Positions 24,918-33,534 of a DNA stretch of 64,000 bases are shown here, piece after piece. The stretch spans positions 186,001 to 250,000 of the forward strand of contig DASRFA010000050.1 in the NCBI GenBank assembly GCA_035651755.1, given 5' to 3'. Origin of the DNA: DASRFA01 sp035651755. Lineage in GTDB: Bacteria > Desulfobacterota > Binatia > UBA12015. Numbering within the stretch: the stretch's first letter is position 1; every line of letters starts with the position of its first letter. The position numbers and the translations under genes were made by a program. The notes beneath the pieces were generated by a model. The model searched no databases. It was given only the letters and a program-made list of their open reading frames with translations, and was not told the origin of the DNA.

Positions 24918-27257
24918 ATGGGGCTTTTCGCTCGCCGGGCCGCGGCCTGCGCGGCCCTTGCGGCCGCGTGTTTCGCCGGTACGCCGGCGCTCGCCGCGCG
25001 CTACACGCTGATCGGCTGGAACAACCTCGGGATGCACTGCATGGACGGCGACTACTCCGTCCTCTCGCTCCTTCCGCCGTACAACACCATCCACGCGCAG
25101 CTCGTGGCGCTCGACGGGACGCTCGTCGCCGATCCCGCCGCGGCCGGGATCACGGTCACGTACGAGGCGATCGCCGACCCCGACGGGTCGATCAACACGA
25201 GCTCGCTCGGCAAGACCAATTTCTGGGACCACGTGAGCGAGCTCTTCGGCGTGTCGCTGCCGGTCGACGCAGGTCTCGCCGGATTCGCGATGCCCGGCGA
25301 TCCGAACACGCCGCAGGCGATGCGCTGGGACTCCGGCGCGCACTGGTTCATCGCCGAGGGCATCCCGATCACGCCGTACGACGACGCGGGGCGGAAGTCG
25401 ACGTATCCGATGATGCGTCTCGTCGCGCGCGACCGATCCGGCAATCGCCTCGCGACGACCGACATCGTGCTGCCGGTCTCCGACGAGATGGACTGCTCGG
25501 CCTGTCACGCGAAGGGGTCCGGCGTCGCGGCGCGGCCTCTCGCCGGGTGGGCGAGCGACCCCGACCCGCAGCGCGAGCTCCGCTTCAACGTCCTCCGTCT
25601 GCACGACGAGAAGCAGGCCGGCGATCCGCGCTTCGCGGCGGCGCTCGCCGCCGTCGGCTACGACGCCGGCGGTCTCGAGCAGACGGTCGTGCGGAACGGG
25701 ACGTCCATCCTGTGCGCCTCGTGCCATCTGTCGGAGGCCCTGCCCGGGAGCGGACAGCCGGGGATCTCGGCTCTCACGAGCGCGATCCACGGCCGACACG
25801 CGGGCGTCGTGGATCCGCAGAGCGGCACGACGCTCGACGACTCGAGCAACCGCGCCGCGTGCTACCGCTGCCACCCGGGGTCCGTCACGCGCTGCCTGCG
25901 CGGCGCCATGGGAAGCGCGGTCGCCGGCGACGGCACGCTCGAGATGCAGTGCCAGAGCTGCCACGGCTCGATGCGCGCCGTCGCCTCGCCCGCGCGCACG
26001 GGCTGGCTCGACGAGCCGTCGTGCCAGAATTGTCACACGGGGACCGCGATCGCGAACAGCGGGCAGATCCGCTTCATGTCGGCGCTCGACGCCTCCGGGA
26101 AGCGGCGCGTGGCCGCCGACGCGACCTTCGCGACCAACCCCGACACGCCGGCGCCCGGCACGAGCCTGTACCGCTTCTCCGCCGGGCACGGCGACCTCGC
26201 GTGCGAGAGCTGCCACGGCTCGACGCATGCGGAGTTCCCGAGCTCGCACCGGAACGACAACCTCCAGAGCATCGCGCTGCAAGGGCACGCAGGCACGCTC
26301 AGCGAGTGCACCGCGTGCCATCCCCAGACTCCCGCGACCATCTCCGGCGGGCCCCACGGCATGCATCCGGTCGGTCAGGTCTGGGTCGACCGGCACCACG
26401 ACCTCGTCGGCGAGAACGGCGCCGGCGCGGCGCAATGCCGGTCGTGCCACGGCGCCGACTACCGCGGCACGGTGCTGTCGCGCGCCCAGGCCGACCGCGT
26501 CCTGACGGGCGAGAGCTTCGGGACGAAGCGCGTGTGGCGCGGCTTCCAGATCGGCTGCTACGGCTGCCACAACGGCCCCTTCAACGACGACCGGAACCCG
26601 AATCGAGCAGCCGTCGTCTCCGACGCCACGATCGCGACCGCGAAGAACGCCGCCGTGAGCGTCGCGCTTGCGGCGAGCGACCCCGATGGCAACGCGCTCG
26701 CGCTTCGGATCGTCTCCCAGCCGGCGCACGGGACGGCCGGACTGAGCGGCCGCACGGCGACCTACACGCCGGCGCCGGGCTTCGTCGGCAGCGACCAGTT
26801 CACGTTCGCCGCGTGGGACGGCTCGACCGACTCGAACCTCGGTACGGTGCACGCGACCGTCTCCGGCTCGGCCGGCGGCCCGGACCTGACCGTCGCGTGG
26901 GTGCTGCCGGCGATCCAGAGGTGCAGCGCACCGGGCGGCGTCGCGCGCTGCGTGCTGCGCGGCCGGGTCGCGGTCGCGAACGTCGGCGACGCCGTCGCAC
27001 CGCCGACGACCGTGCGCTTCTATCTCTCGGCCGACGCCGCGCTCGACGCCTCGGACACCGTGCTGAGCGAGCGGGAGGTCACGTCGCTCCCGGTCGGCCG
27101 CAAACAGAGGAAGGCGATCGGAAAGGTGGTCCTTTCCGCCGCGACGACTGCGGCCGGCAAGTTCGTGCTAGCGCAGGTCGATCCGACCCGTGCGATCGAC
27201 CAGGCGAACGAAGCGAACGACGACGCCGTGTCTGGTCCGCTCGTCGCCTCGCCCTGA
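24918..27257 (+). CDS. Nine-heme cytochrome c with Ig-like and CARDB domains
   Basis: A 779-residue exported multiheme protein. The signal peptide ends ALA-AR near residue 27. Nine CxxCH heme sites lie between about residues 192 and 550: CSACH, CASCH, CYRCH, CQSCH, CQNCH, CESCH, CTACH, CRSCH, CYGCH. After the hemes come a cadherin/Ig-like domain (about 565-650; ALRIVSQPAHGTAG, FVGSDQFTFAAWDGS) and a CARDB domain (about 655-775; VANVGDAVAPPTTVRFYLS, IDQANEANDD). This arrangement suits extracellular or cell-surface electron transfer. The ATG at 24918 lies a bit far (about 15 bases) from GGAAGGA. No partner oxidase or porin gene is adjacent. Confidence 0.88.
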   Translation: MGLFARRAAACAALAAACFAGTPALAARYTLIGWNNLGMHCMDGDYSVLSLLPPYNTIHAQLVALDGTLVADPAAAGITVTYEAIADPDGSINTSSLGKTNFWDHVSELFGVSLPVDAGLAGFAMPGDPNTPQAMRWDSGAHWFIAEGIPITPYDDAGRKSTYPMMRLVARDRSGNRLATTDIVLPVSDEMDCSACHAKGSGVAARPLAGWASDPDPQRELRFNVLRLHDEKQAGDPRFAAALAAVGYDAGGLEQTVVRNGTSILCASCHLSEALPGSGQPGISALTSAIHGRHAGVVDPQSGTTLDDSSNRAACYRCHPGSVTRCLRGAMGSAVAGDGTLEMQCQSCHGSMRAVASPARTGWLDEPSCQNCHTGTAIANSGQIRFMSALDASGKRRVAADATFATNPDTPAPGTSLYRFSAGHGDLACESCHGSTHAEFPSSHRNDNLQSIALQGHAGTLSECTACHPQTPATISGGPHGMHPVGQVWVDRHHDLVGENGAGAAQCRSCHGADYRGTVLSRAQADRVLTGESFGTKRVWRGFQIGCYGCHNGPFNDDRNPNRAAVVSDATIATAKNAAVSVALAASDPDGNALALRIVSQPAHGTAGLSGRTATYTPAPGFVGSDQFTFAAWDGSTDSNLGTVHATVSGSAGGPDLTVAWVLPAIQRCSAPGGVARCVLRGRVAVANVGDAVAPPTTVRFYLSADAALDASDTVLSEREVTSLPVGRKQRKAIGKVVLSAATTAAGKFVLAQVDPTRAIDQANEANDDAVSGPLVASP

Positions 27258-27349
27258 GAGAGAGCGCGCGTGGCGCGGGCGGTCGGTGCGCGGCGGGGCG
27301 ACGCAGCACAGCCTACCAGCGCGATCGCGACCCGGGCTGAGGCATTCCG

Positions 27350-27610
27350 CCGTCGCGCCGTCGAGGCGCGGCCATCGCTCGTCCGAGGGCTCGGTCGCGA
27401 GCACGATCGTCGCGTCGATCAGGGTCGGATCCGCTTCCGCTCGCGCGGACGCGGCGACCCGAGCGATCTCGCCGACGGCGTCGCACGCGCCGGCGACCAT
27501 GAGCGCGGTGTGTCCCGCGCGATGCGCGAGCTCGTGGAGGAAGCAGCGCTCGCCGCTCGCGTGCCGGACGGCGACGGCGTCCGGGATGCGCTGGCCGGGG
27601 CGGAGATCGG
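27350..27610 (-). pseudogene. Possible relic of an FAD-dependent monooxygenase C-terminal domain
   Basis: On the minus strand LRPGQRIPDAVAV, ERCFLHELAHRAGHTALMV and a following stretch of normal composition resemble the thioredoxin-like C-terminal domain of aromatic-ring FAD monooxygenases (G-x-R-x-PD ... L-x-x-L ... HTLL). No FAD-binding part is present. This is a weak, composition-supported call in a 1-kb stretch (27258-28266) without an intact gene. Confidence 0.3.
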
Positions 27611-27971
27611 CGCTCGCGTCGCTACTCTCCGAGCGCTCGGGGCGGAAGCCGTGGCCGGGGCGTCGGCGCTCCTGGTGGGCAAGATCGTCAAGCATCGCGA
27701 CCCCGATCGGGTTCCGCGAACGTCGCAGATCCGGTGGCGCGGGCGCCGCCTAGCCGGCTCGAAGGGGAGGGGGCCGATCCGCTCTGCGTCAAGCGCATGC
27801 GGGCCACGCCGGCCATCATGGTATCTATCCGCCCTCGCCAAGGGCGAGATCACGAAGCTCCTCCGACGACTCGAAGCCGACGCGAAGTCACTCCACGCCC
27901 TCTACGAGTGCGGGCGTCTGCACGGCGCGGTGCGCCTTCGGTGGGTTCGTCGATGAGTTGATCCCCGCTCC

Positions 27972-28240
27972 ATGGGTCCATCGGGACGCCGCCTGCCGGC
28001 ACCCGACGGGACCGAGCAAGTCCTCCTTCCCCTGGCCGACTTCGTCGCGCTCGTCGATGCGGCGTCGCGGGCGACGCACAGCACGCGCTCGTCGAGGCGC
28101 TGCGCCCGCACTTCGAGGCTCGCGAGCCGAGCATCCCCATCGAGGACTTTCTGGCGGCCTACGATGCCGCACACGGATGGGATTGGCGCTGGGCCGGACC
28201 CGCGGGGGCAGTGCCATTGCCCTCGGCAAGCCGGGCCTGC
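27972..28240 (+). pseudogene. Possible frameshifted antitoxin-like fragment
   Basis: From an ATG at 27972 the frame gives DGTEQVLLPLADFVALVDAA, like the N-terminus of Phd-type antitoxins. At about 28066-28076 the plausible coding moves to another frame, giving ALVEALRPHFEAREPSIPIE and then DFLAAYDAAHG. Together they read as one short gene with a frameshift. It adjoins an intact toxin-antitoxin pair. The assignment is tentative. Confidence 0.22.
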
Positions 28241-28266
28241 CGACGAGCAGGCGTCTGGTGCCGTCG

Positions 28267-28695
28267 CTACGAGGAACCCGAACCTGCCGTGAACGGGTCG
28301 ATTGAGGACACGGCCGACCTCACCACGTCACGCACGTTGCGGGTGGCCAGGGTCAGCCCGTGGACGAGCGCCGTCGCGGCGAGCAGTCCGTCGATCGCCG
28401 GGAGCGTCCCGTCGGCCATCAGGCGTCCCCACCGATCCGCAACGGCACCGTCCACGGGAAGGATCCTGTCCTCGAAGCTGGTTTCGATCTCGCGCAGCCA
28501 GCGCTCGAGAGAGGCGGCCGCGCGCGGGTCGCGTTTGCGGATCGATTCGATGCCGCGCCGAATCTCGCCGGTGACGAGCACGCTGAGGTAGAGCTCGTCT
28601 TGATGAGCGGCGATCCAGTTGATCACGGCGCGGTTCCCGCGTCCTCGCCTGCGCGCCTCCGAGATCACGTTGGTATCGACGAGGAAGCCCTTCAC
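28267..28695 (-). CDS. PIN-domain toxin ribonuclease (VapC/FitB type)
   Basis: A 142-residue PIN nuclease. The four-acid magnesium site is visible: Asp7 in FLVDTNVISE, Glu44 in VTGEIRRGIE, Asp102 in AIDGLLAATA and Asp123 in ATRNVRD. Such toxins cut tRNA or rRNA when freed from the antitoxin. Its ATG overlaps the antitoxin stop (ATGA), the standard antitoxin-first order. The length is normal and all catalytic residues are present, so it should be active. Confidence 0.9.
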   Translation of the reverse strand: MKGFLVDTNVISEARRRGRGNRAVINWIAAHQDELYLSVLVTGEIRRGIESIRKRDPRAAASLERWLREIETSFEDRILPVDGAVADRWGRLMADGTLPAIDGLLAATALVHGLTLATRNVRDVVRSAVSSIDPFTAGSGSS

Positions 28696-28925
28696 AGACG
28701 CACCCGACGAGGCATCTCCCTCTTGCGCTTGAAGTCGGCGTTCGACCCGACATTCGGGATTGCGAGGATGAGTTCACCGAGGGTGCGATCCGGAGCCCTC
28801 CCCCCGAGCGTCCGTCGCAGGATGTCCCGATGCTCCGCCTCGGCCGAGCGACCATGTCGGGCTGCGCGCGCACGCAGACGACGGACGACATCCTCGTCTA
28901 GGTTCCGAACGATGAGCTGCGCCAT
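28692..28925 (-). CDS. FitA-like ribbon-helix-helix antitoxin
   Basis: A 77-residue antitoxin. MAQLIVRNLDEDVVRRLRAR is the ribbon-helix-helix strand and first helix, followed by the second helix AEAEHRDILRRTL; the C-terminal tail RKREMPRRVRL would plug the toxin active site. The ATG at 28925 directly abuts a palindromic operator, and the stop overlaps the toxin start. FitA-type antitoxins repress their own operon together with the toxin. Confidence 0.85.
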   Translation of the reverse strand: MAQLIVRNLDEDVVRRLRARAARHGRSAEAEHRDILRRTLGGRAPDRTLGELILAIPNVGSNADFKRKREMPRRVRL

Positions 28926-28946
28926 GGTGCTATCGTCGATAGCACC
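28926..28946. promoter_or_regulatory. Palindromic operator of the FitAB-like toxin-antitoxin operon
   Basis: GGTGCTATC (28926-28934), a 3-base spacer, then GATAGCACC (28938-28946) form a perfect 9-bp inverted repeat ending one base before the antitoxin start codon. It contains the half-sites TGCTATC and GATAGCA, which I recall as the core of the gonococcal FitAB operator. Binding here would block both transcription and ribosome access. Confidence 0.75.
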
Positions 28947-29350
28947 GGAGCCGAGTCCGGGCAACGCGCTGCCGTGGCCCCCCATCGCTCGATGAGCGCT
29001 TCCCGCCGCCGCGCGCGCGGCGGGGTTTCCCGACATCGCCGTACGCTCCGCGGGCGCTCGGAGCGGGCAGCGTCCGATACCCCGGCACTCTCGGCCCGCC
29101 AGATCGCAACGGCGTCGATCAGATGCGGTCCCGAGGCACCCAGGGGAGCCGCCGCCGGCTTCGGCGTCGAACCGCCATCGCCCTCAGCGCGAGTGCTACT
29201 GCGCTCGGAGCGGCCCCCCGTGAGCTGCCGTGCCCGGCTCGAGGCGGTCGAGAGCGCGAGCGCCGGACGGAAGAGCCTCGAAGGCGTGGCGGCGGTCCAC
29301 CGGTACCCCACGGAGCGCCGCCCGCCCACCGCAACGACCGAGCCTCCGAA
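28947..29350. other. Intergenic, no gene recognised (404 bases)
   Basis: This stretch lies between the toxin-antitoxin operator and the acyl-CoA dehydrogenase stop. Frames on both strands are Arg/Ser-rich and lack any family signature. The toxin-antitoxin promoter should be in the first ~60 bases. Confidence 0.3.
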
Positions 29351-30613
29351 TCACCCCGCTAGCAAGCTGCGCGCGATCTGCGACACCTGGATCTCGTCCG
29401 TGCCGGCGTAGATCTGCAGCACCTTCGCGTCGCGCGCGAGCTGCTCGACCTGGTACTCGGCCATGTAGCCGTTCCCGCCGAACAGCTGCACCGCCTCGAT
29501 CGCCACCTCGACGGCGGCCTGCGCCGCGTAGAGCTTGCACGCCGACGCCTCGGCGAGCGTCATACCCTTGCCGCTCGCGGAGAGCTCGATCTGCCGGAAC
29601 ACGATGTTCTGGAGGTTCATGCGCGCGACCTCCATCTTCGCGAGCTTCAGCTGGATGAGCTGGAACTCGCCGATCGGCCGGCCGAACTGGACGCGCGAGC
29701 GCGCGTAGCCGAGCGACAGCTCGAGGCACTGCTCGACGATCCCGAGCGCCATCGACGCGACGCCGACGCGCTCCATCGAGAACGTCGCCTTCGCGCCCGA
29801 GCGCCCGGCCTTCGCGGCCGCCTCCTCGCTCTCGCCGAGAAGGCGCTCCTTCTCGACGACGACGTCCTCGAGGAAGAGCTGCCCGGTCGGCGACGAGTGG
29901 AGGCCCATCTTGCGGAGCGGCTTCGACTGCGTGAGGCCGGGCATGCCGCGCTCGAGCACGAAGTGGAGGACCTTCCGATCGCGCGGCTCGTTCCCCTCGT
30001 CGAGCTTGCAGATGAAGACGATCGTGTCGGCGTACGGCCCGTTCGTGATGAAGGTCTTGCTTCCGTTCAGGACGTAGTCGTCGCCGCGCCGCTTGGCGGT
30101 CGACTTCATGCTGCCGAAGGCGTCCGAGCCCGAGTCGGGCTCGGTGATCGCCCACGCGCCGATCTTCTCCATCGTGAGGAGCGGCAGCGCCCAGCGCTCC
30201 TTCTGCCGCACGGTGCCCTTCGAGAGGATCGCCTGCGCGGTGAGGCCGACGCTGACGCCCATCGCGGTGACCATGCCGGGGCAGTAGCGGCAGAGCTCGA
30301 TGATCGGGATGAGCTGCATCGCGGCGGAGTCGCCGGTGCCGTCGCCTTCGCGCTCCTCCTCCTGCTTCGCGCCGCGCGGCGCCTTCTCGCCGCGAGCGTG
30401 CGCCTCCTCGATCGCGCGGTCCTTGGCGAGCCGCTTCTCGAAGCGCTGCTTCGCCATCTGGTCGATGCCGAAGGTGCGGAGCATCTTCCGGAGGACGTCG
30501 TAGGGCGGCGTGTCGCCGTGCTCGAGCTCCTCGAGGTTCGGCTTGATCTCGTCCTCGATGAAGCGGCGGATCGCGTCGCGCAGCATCTGGTGCTGCTCAC
30601 TCCACTCGATCAT
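29351..30613 (-). CDS. Acyl-CoA dehydrogenase
   Basis: A 420-residue FAD-dependent acyl-CoA dehydrogenase. AWAITEPDSGSDAFG (about 152-166) and DYVLNGSKTFITNG bind flavin and substrate; RVQFGRPIGEFQ, AVQLFGGNGYMAEY and LQIYAGTDEIQVSQIARSLL are the C-terminal signatures. In the last motif a Glu is present near the catalytic-base position. Residues ~64-100 form a highly charged Lys/Glu-rich insertion between N-terminal helices that ordinary short-chain enzymes lack. It stands alone, with no ETF genes next to it. The ATG at 30613 is the natural start. Confidence 0.92.
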   Translation of the reverse strand: MIEWSEQHQMLRDAIRRFIEDEIKPNLEELEHGDTPPYDVLRKMLRTFGIDQMAKQRFEKRLAKDRAIEEAHARGEKAPRGAKQEEEREGDGTGDSAAMQLIPIIELCRYCPGMVTAMGVSVGLTAQAILSKGTVRQKERWALPLLTMEKIGAWAITEPDSGSDAFGSMKSTAKRRGDDYVLNGSKTFITNGPYADTIVFICKLDEGNEPRDRKVLHFVLERGMPGLTQSKPLRKMGLHSSPTGQLFLEDVVVEKERLLGESEEAAAKAGRSGAKATFSMERVGVASMALGIVEQCLELSLGYARSRVQFGRPIGEFQLIQLKLAKMEVARMNLQNIVFRQIELSASGKGMTLAEASACKLYAAQAAVEVAIEAVQLFGGNGYMAEYQVEQLARDAKVLQIYAGTDEIQVSQIARSLLAG

Positions 30614-30702
30614 GGGCCCGCAACAAAGCCCACCTCGTTCGCCCGAGCAACCCCGAATCGGGCGCTTGCGGTCGCGGGCCGGAGCGGTGACAGTGCGCGC
30701 CC

Positions 30703-31287
30703 ATGTCCGGCCGAACGCCCGCCGTGCGCGGCGACCCGCGCGTCGTCTTCGACGCCTCGCTCTGGGACCTGGCGTACCGCTGCGTCGACGGCTGCCCGCG
30801 CGGGCGCACCTGCTGCACGAGCCTCGCGGTCGAGGTGTCGCGGCGCGAGGTGCGCGCGATCGACGCGGTGATGGACCAGGCGGCCGGCCTCGTGCCCGCG
30901 CTCGGCGGCGACGGCGAGTACGAGAGCGTGTTCGTCGACGACCCGCCCCACCTCCTGATCGAGCCGCGCGACGACGGCTCGTGCCCGTTCCTCTACCGGA
31001 CGCGCTCCCGCTCCCTGTGCGCGATCCACTCGGTCGCGCTCGCGACCGGCCGGCGCGTGGCCGACGTCAAGCCGGCCGCATGCCGCCACTGGCCGATCGC
31101 GGTCGACGACGAGGGCGGTCGCGTCCGGGTCTCGGTGCAGCCGGCCGCACGGCGCATCGGCTGCGTCGCGCCCGCGCGCGAGCTGCCGCGACACCCGCTC
31201 GTCGTCGACGCGTTCGCGGACGAGATCCGCGAGATCTGCCACGGTGCCGCGCCGCGCCGGTCGAGCCGGACGTCGCCGCGCCGGTAG
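30703..31287 (+). CDS. YkgJ-like cysteine-cluster protein
   Basis: A 194-residue protein with cysteines arranged as in the YkgJ/DUF3109 zinc- or iron-binding cluster: Cys27, Cys31, Cys37, Cys38, then Cys94, Cys106 with His109, Cys127 (PAACRHWPI) and Cys154. It is soluble with no signal peptide. Biochemical roles for this family are poorly known. It is divergent from the acyl-CoA dehydrogenase (89 bases) and convergent with the histidine kinase (30 bases). Confidence 0.75.
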   Translation: MSGRTPAVRGDPRVVFDASLWDLAYRCVDGCPRGRTCCTSLAVEVSRREVRAIDAVMDQAAGLVPALGGDGEYESVFVDDPPHLLIEPRDDGSCPFLYRTRSRSLCAIHSVALATGRRVADVKPAACRHWPIAVDDEGGRVRVSVQPAARRIGCVAPARELPRHPLVVDAFADEIREICHGAAPRRSSRTSPRR

Positions 31288-31317
31288 GCGGCCGTACCAG
31301 CCGTCGAACGACTCGCG

Positions 31318-33240
31318 CTATTCGGTCGCGGTGGCGACGGCGTCGGAAGCGGCCGCGTCGTCGCGCGCGCGCGCGTCGAGCGGCAGGCGGACGGTGAACG
31401 TCGAGCCGCCGCCGGGCTCGCTCTCGACCGCGATCTCGCCGCCCAGGATGTCCAGCAGCCGCCGCGCGATGTAGAGCCCGAGCCCGACTCCGCTGTAGCG
31501 GCGGCTCGGCGACGGATCGCCCTGCCGGAACGGCTGGAAGAGGGTGGGAAGCACGTCGGGGGCGATGCCGATCCCCGTGTCGCTGACGGCGATCGCGACG
31601 CCGCCGGGAGCGGGGCGCGCATCGATCGCGACCGTCCCGCGCTCGGTGAACTTGAACGCGTTGCTCAGGAGGTTCTTCAGGACCACCTTGAGCTTCGCGC
31701 CGTCGGTGCGGACGACGGGCAGGTCGGGCGCGATCCGCACGACGAGCTCGGGCTTCGCGCCCGCGACCCACCGCCGCGACTCCGCCTCGACCGTCTCGAT
31801 CAGCTCCGCGAGCGCGACCTCCTCGACGTGGAGCACCGCGCGCCCCGAGTCGAGCCGGCTCACGTCGAGAGTGCTCACGATCAGCTCGTGGAGCTCGTGT
31901 GCGCGCCGCAGGAGGCGATCCAGCGTCTCTCCCTGGCGGACGTTGAGCGGTCCGAACTCGCCCGCGAGCAGCAGGTCGGCGTACCCGAGGATGACGTGCA
32001 GCGGCGTCCGGAGCTCGTGCGACATGGTCGCGACGAAGTCGGACTTGATGCGATTCGCCTGCTCGAGCTCCTCGACCGTGCGCGCGTGGTTCAACGCGAG
32101 CGACGCGAGCTGCGCGATCCCGCGCGCGATCTCGTGCTGCGCGTGCGTGAACGGCGTTCCGCTGCGGACGCGTTGCGCGGTCTGCAGACCGATGATCTCG
32201 TCGCCGCAGCGGAGCGCCATGCAGAGCGACTCGTAGTCGGCGAGCGTCGGGAGGCTCGGCGCGATGGAAGCCGGGATCTCGCCGACCGAGACGACGTCGT
32301 CGTGCTCGAGCCGGCGCAGCATCTCTCCGACGACCGAGCGCGGCACGCGCACGAGCGCGAGCGCCTCGCGCCGGTCGGCGCTGTCGTCCTCGGACGCGAT
32401 CGGCACGAACGCGTCGCCGTCGGGCAGCAGCATGAGCGTGTGGCTCATGTCGCAGCCCAGGACCTCGGCGGTGATCACGCAGAGCCGGTGGAGGAACGAT
32501 CCGGAGGCCAGCGAGCCGATGAGCTCGCGCCCGACCCGGACCAGCGCCGACGAGACCGCGGCCGCCTCCGCGACCGCGTCCTGCGACCGTTTCCGCTCGT
32601 CGATCTCCGCCGCCGACAGGCAGACGCCGATGATGTCGTCGTCCTGCGCGCGCACCGGGACCGCTTCGTACTCGTACCAGTGCGTGCCGCCGTCGCGCGT
32701 CCGCGTGCGCGCCTCGACGCGTACCGTTCTGCCCGCGAGCGCCTCCGCGACGTACGGCGCGATCATGCGATGGTAGCGCTCCGCGTCGAGCGCGGACGCG
32801 AAGCGCTCGCCGACGCGGAGCGGTCGCGAGGAGATGCGGCCGAACAACTCGCCGGCGCGACGGTTGAACGCGCCGACGTTGCCGTCGCGGTCGATCAGCA
32901 GGATGCCGCGGTCGGCGCTGTCGAGGATCGCGCGCAGCGTCGCCTCGGACGTCCGGAGCGCCTCGCCGGCGCGCTCGAGGACGTCGAGCTCGACGTCGCC
33001 ATGGAGCGAGCCGGCGCGGCGGCGCGCGATCTCGCGCAGCGCAACGCTCGCGCCGAACGCGTGCGTGAGCGGCCCGCCCTTCGGCGCGACCGCGCGAGGC
33101 GCGTCGTCGACGATCGGATCACGCGCGTCGCTCGCCTTCTCGGCGCTCGTGCGCCGCGCGTCGCGGCCGGGCCGCAGGATCGCTGCGAGCGAAACGAGCG
33201 TCAAGGCGCGGTCGATCCAGTGCGCGAGATTCGTCCGCAA
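31318..33240 (-). CDS. PAS-GAF hybrid sensor histidine kinase
   Basis: A histidine kinase of about 640 residues with no periplasmic domain. Order: PAS domain (about 95-215; ILLIDRDGNVGAFNRRAGEL), GAF domain (about 225-385), HisKA dimerisation helix with SHELRTPLHVILGYADLLL (phospho-His near residue 407), and an ATPase domain (about 505-620; LKNLLSNAFKF, VSDTGIGIAPD, GVGLGLYIARRLLD, GGGSTFTV). The start is uncertain: a TTG at 33240 preceded by AGAGGGA five bases upstream looks best, as no ATG occurs before the PAS domain. No response regulator is adjacent, so it is an orphan kinase. Confidence 0.82.
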   Translation of the reverse strand: MRTNLAHWIDRALTLVSLAAILRPGRDARRTSAEKASDARDPIVDDAPRAVAPKGGPLTHAFGASVALREIARRRAGSLHGDVELDVLERAGEALRTSEATLRAILDSADRGILLIDRDGNVGAFNRRAGELFGRISSRPLRVGERFASALDAERYHRMIAPYVAEALAGRTVRVEARTRTRDGGTHWYEYEAVPVRAQDDDIIGVCLSAAEIDERKRSQDAVAEAAAVSSALVRVGRELIGSLASGSFLHRLCVITAEVLGCDMSHTLMLLPDGDAFVPIASEDDSADRREALALVRVPRSVVGEMLRRLEHDDVVSVGEIPASIAPSLPTLADYESLCMALRCGDEIIGLQTAQRVRSGTPFTHAQHEIARGIAQLASLALNHARTVEELEQANRIKSDFVATMSHELRTPLHVILGYADLLLAGEFGPLNVRQGETLDRLLRRAHELHELIVSTLDVSRLDSGRAVLHVEEVALAELIETVEAESRRWVAGAKPELVVRIAPDLPVVRTDGAKLKVVLKNLLSNAFKFTERGTVAIDARPAPGGVAIAVSDTGIGIAPDVLPTLFQPFRQGDPSPSRRYSGVGLGLYIARRLLDILGGEIAVESEPGGGSTFTVRLPLDARARDDAAASDAVATATE

Positions 33241-33534
33241 ATCGGTCCCTCTTCGATCGCGAGCTCGTCCCCGGGTCGCCGGCTGCCCCTCCGGCGCACC
33301 TCGGCCCCGGCCGTTTCCGGGGCGCACGAGGATACACGCAACGCCGGTGGCGATGGAACTTCGGCGCGCGCGAGATGCGGCGGCGCGATGCACGAGCAGC
33401 CGCGGCCGCGCACGCCGCAGACGCCCGCGACAATGCGCTGGCGTTCGCGCGCCCGGGGCGCGGCGAGCGGCCGCCGCAGGAGGCGTCAAGTAAGTGCGTT
33501 GGCCGCGCATCCCGTGGATCGCTATGAGGCTCGC

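Noticed and set aside
33241..33534. Upstream extension of the histidine kinase and small frames in the 294-base gap
   Set aside because: Frames here are Arg/Pro/Gly-rich with no membrane segment or motif. The TTG with AGAGGGA is the better start.
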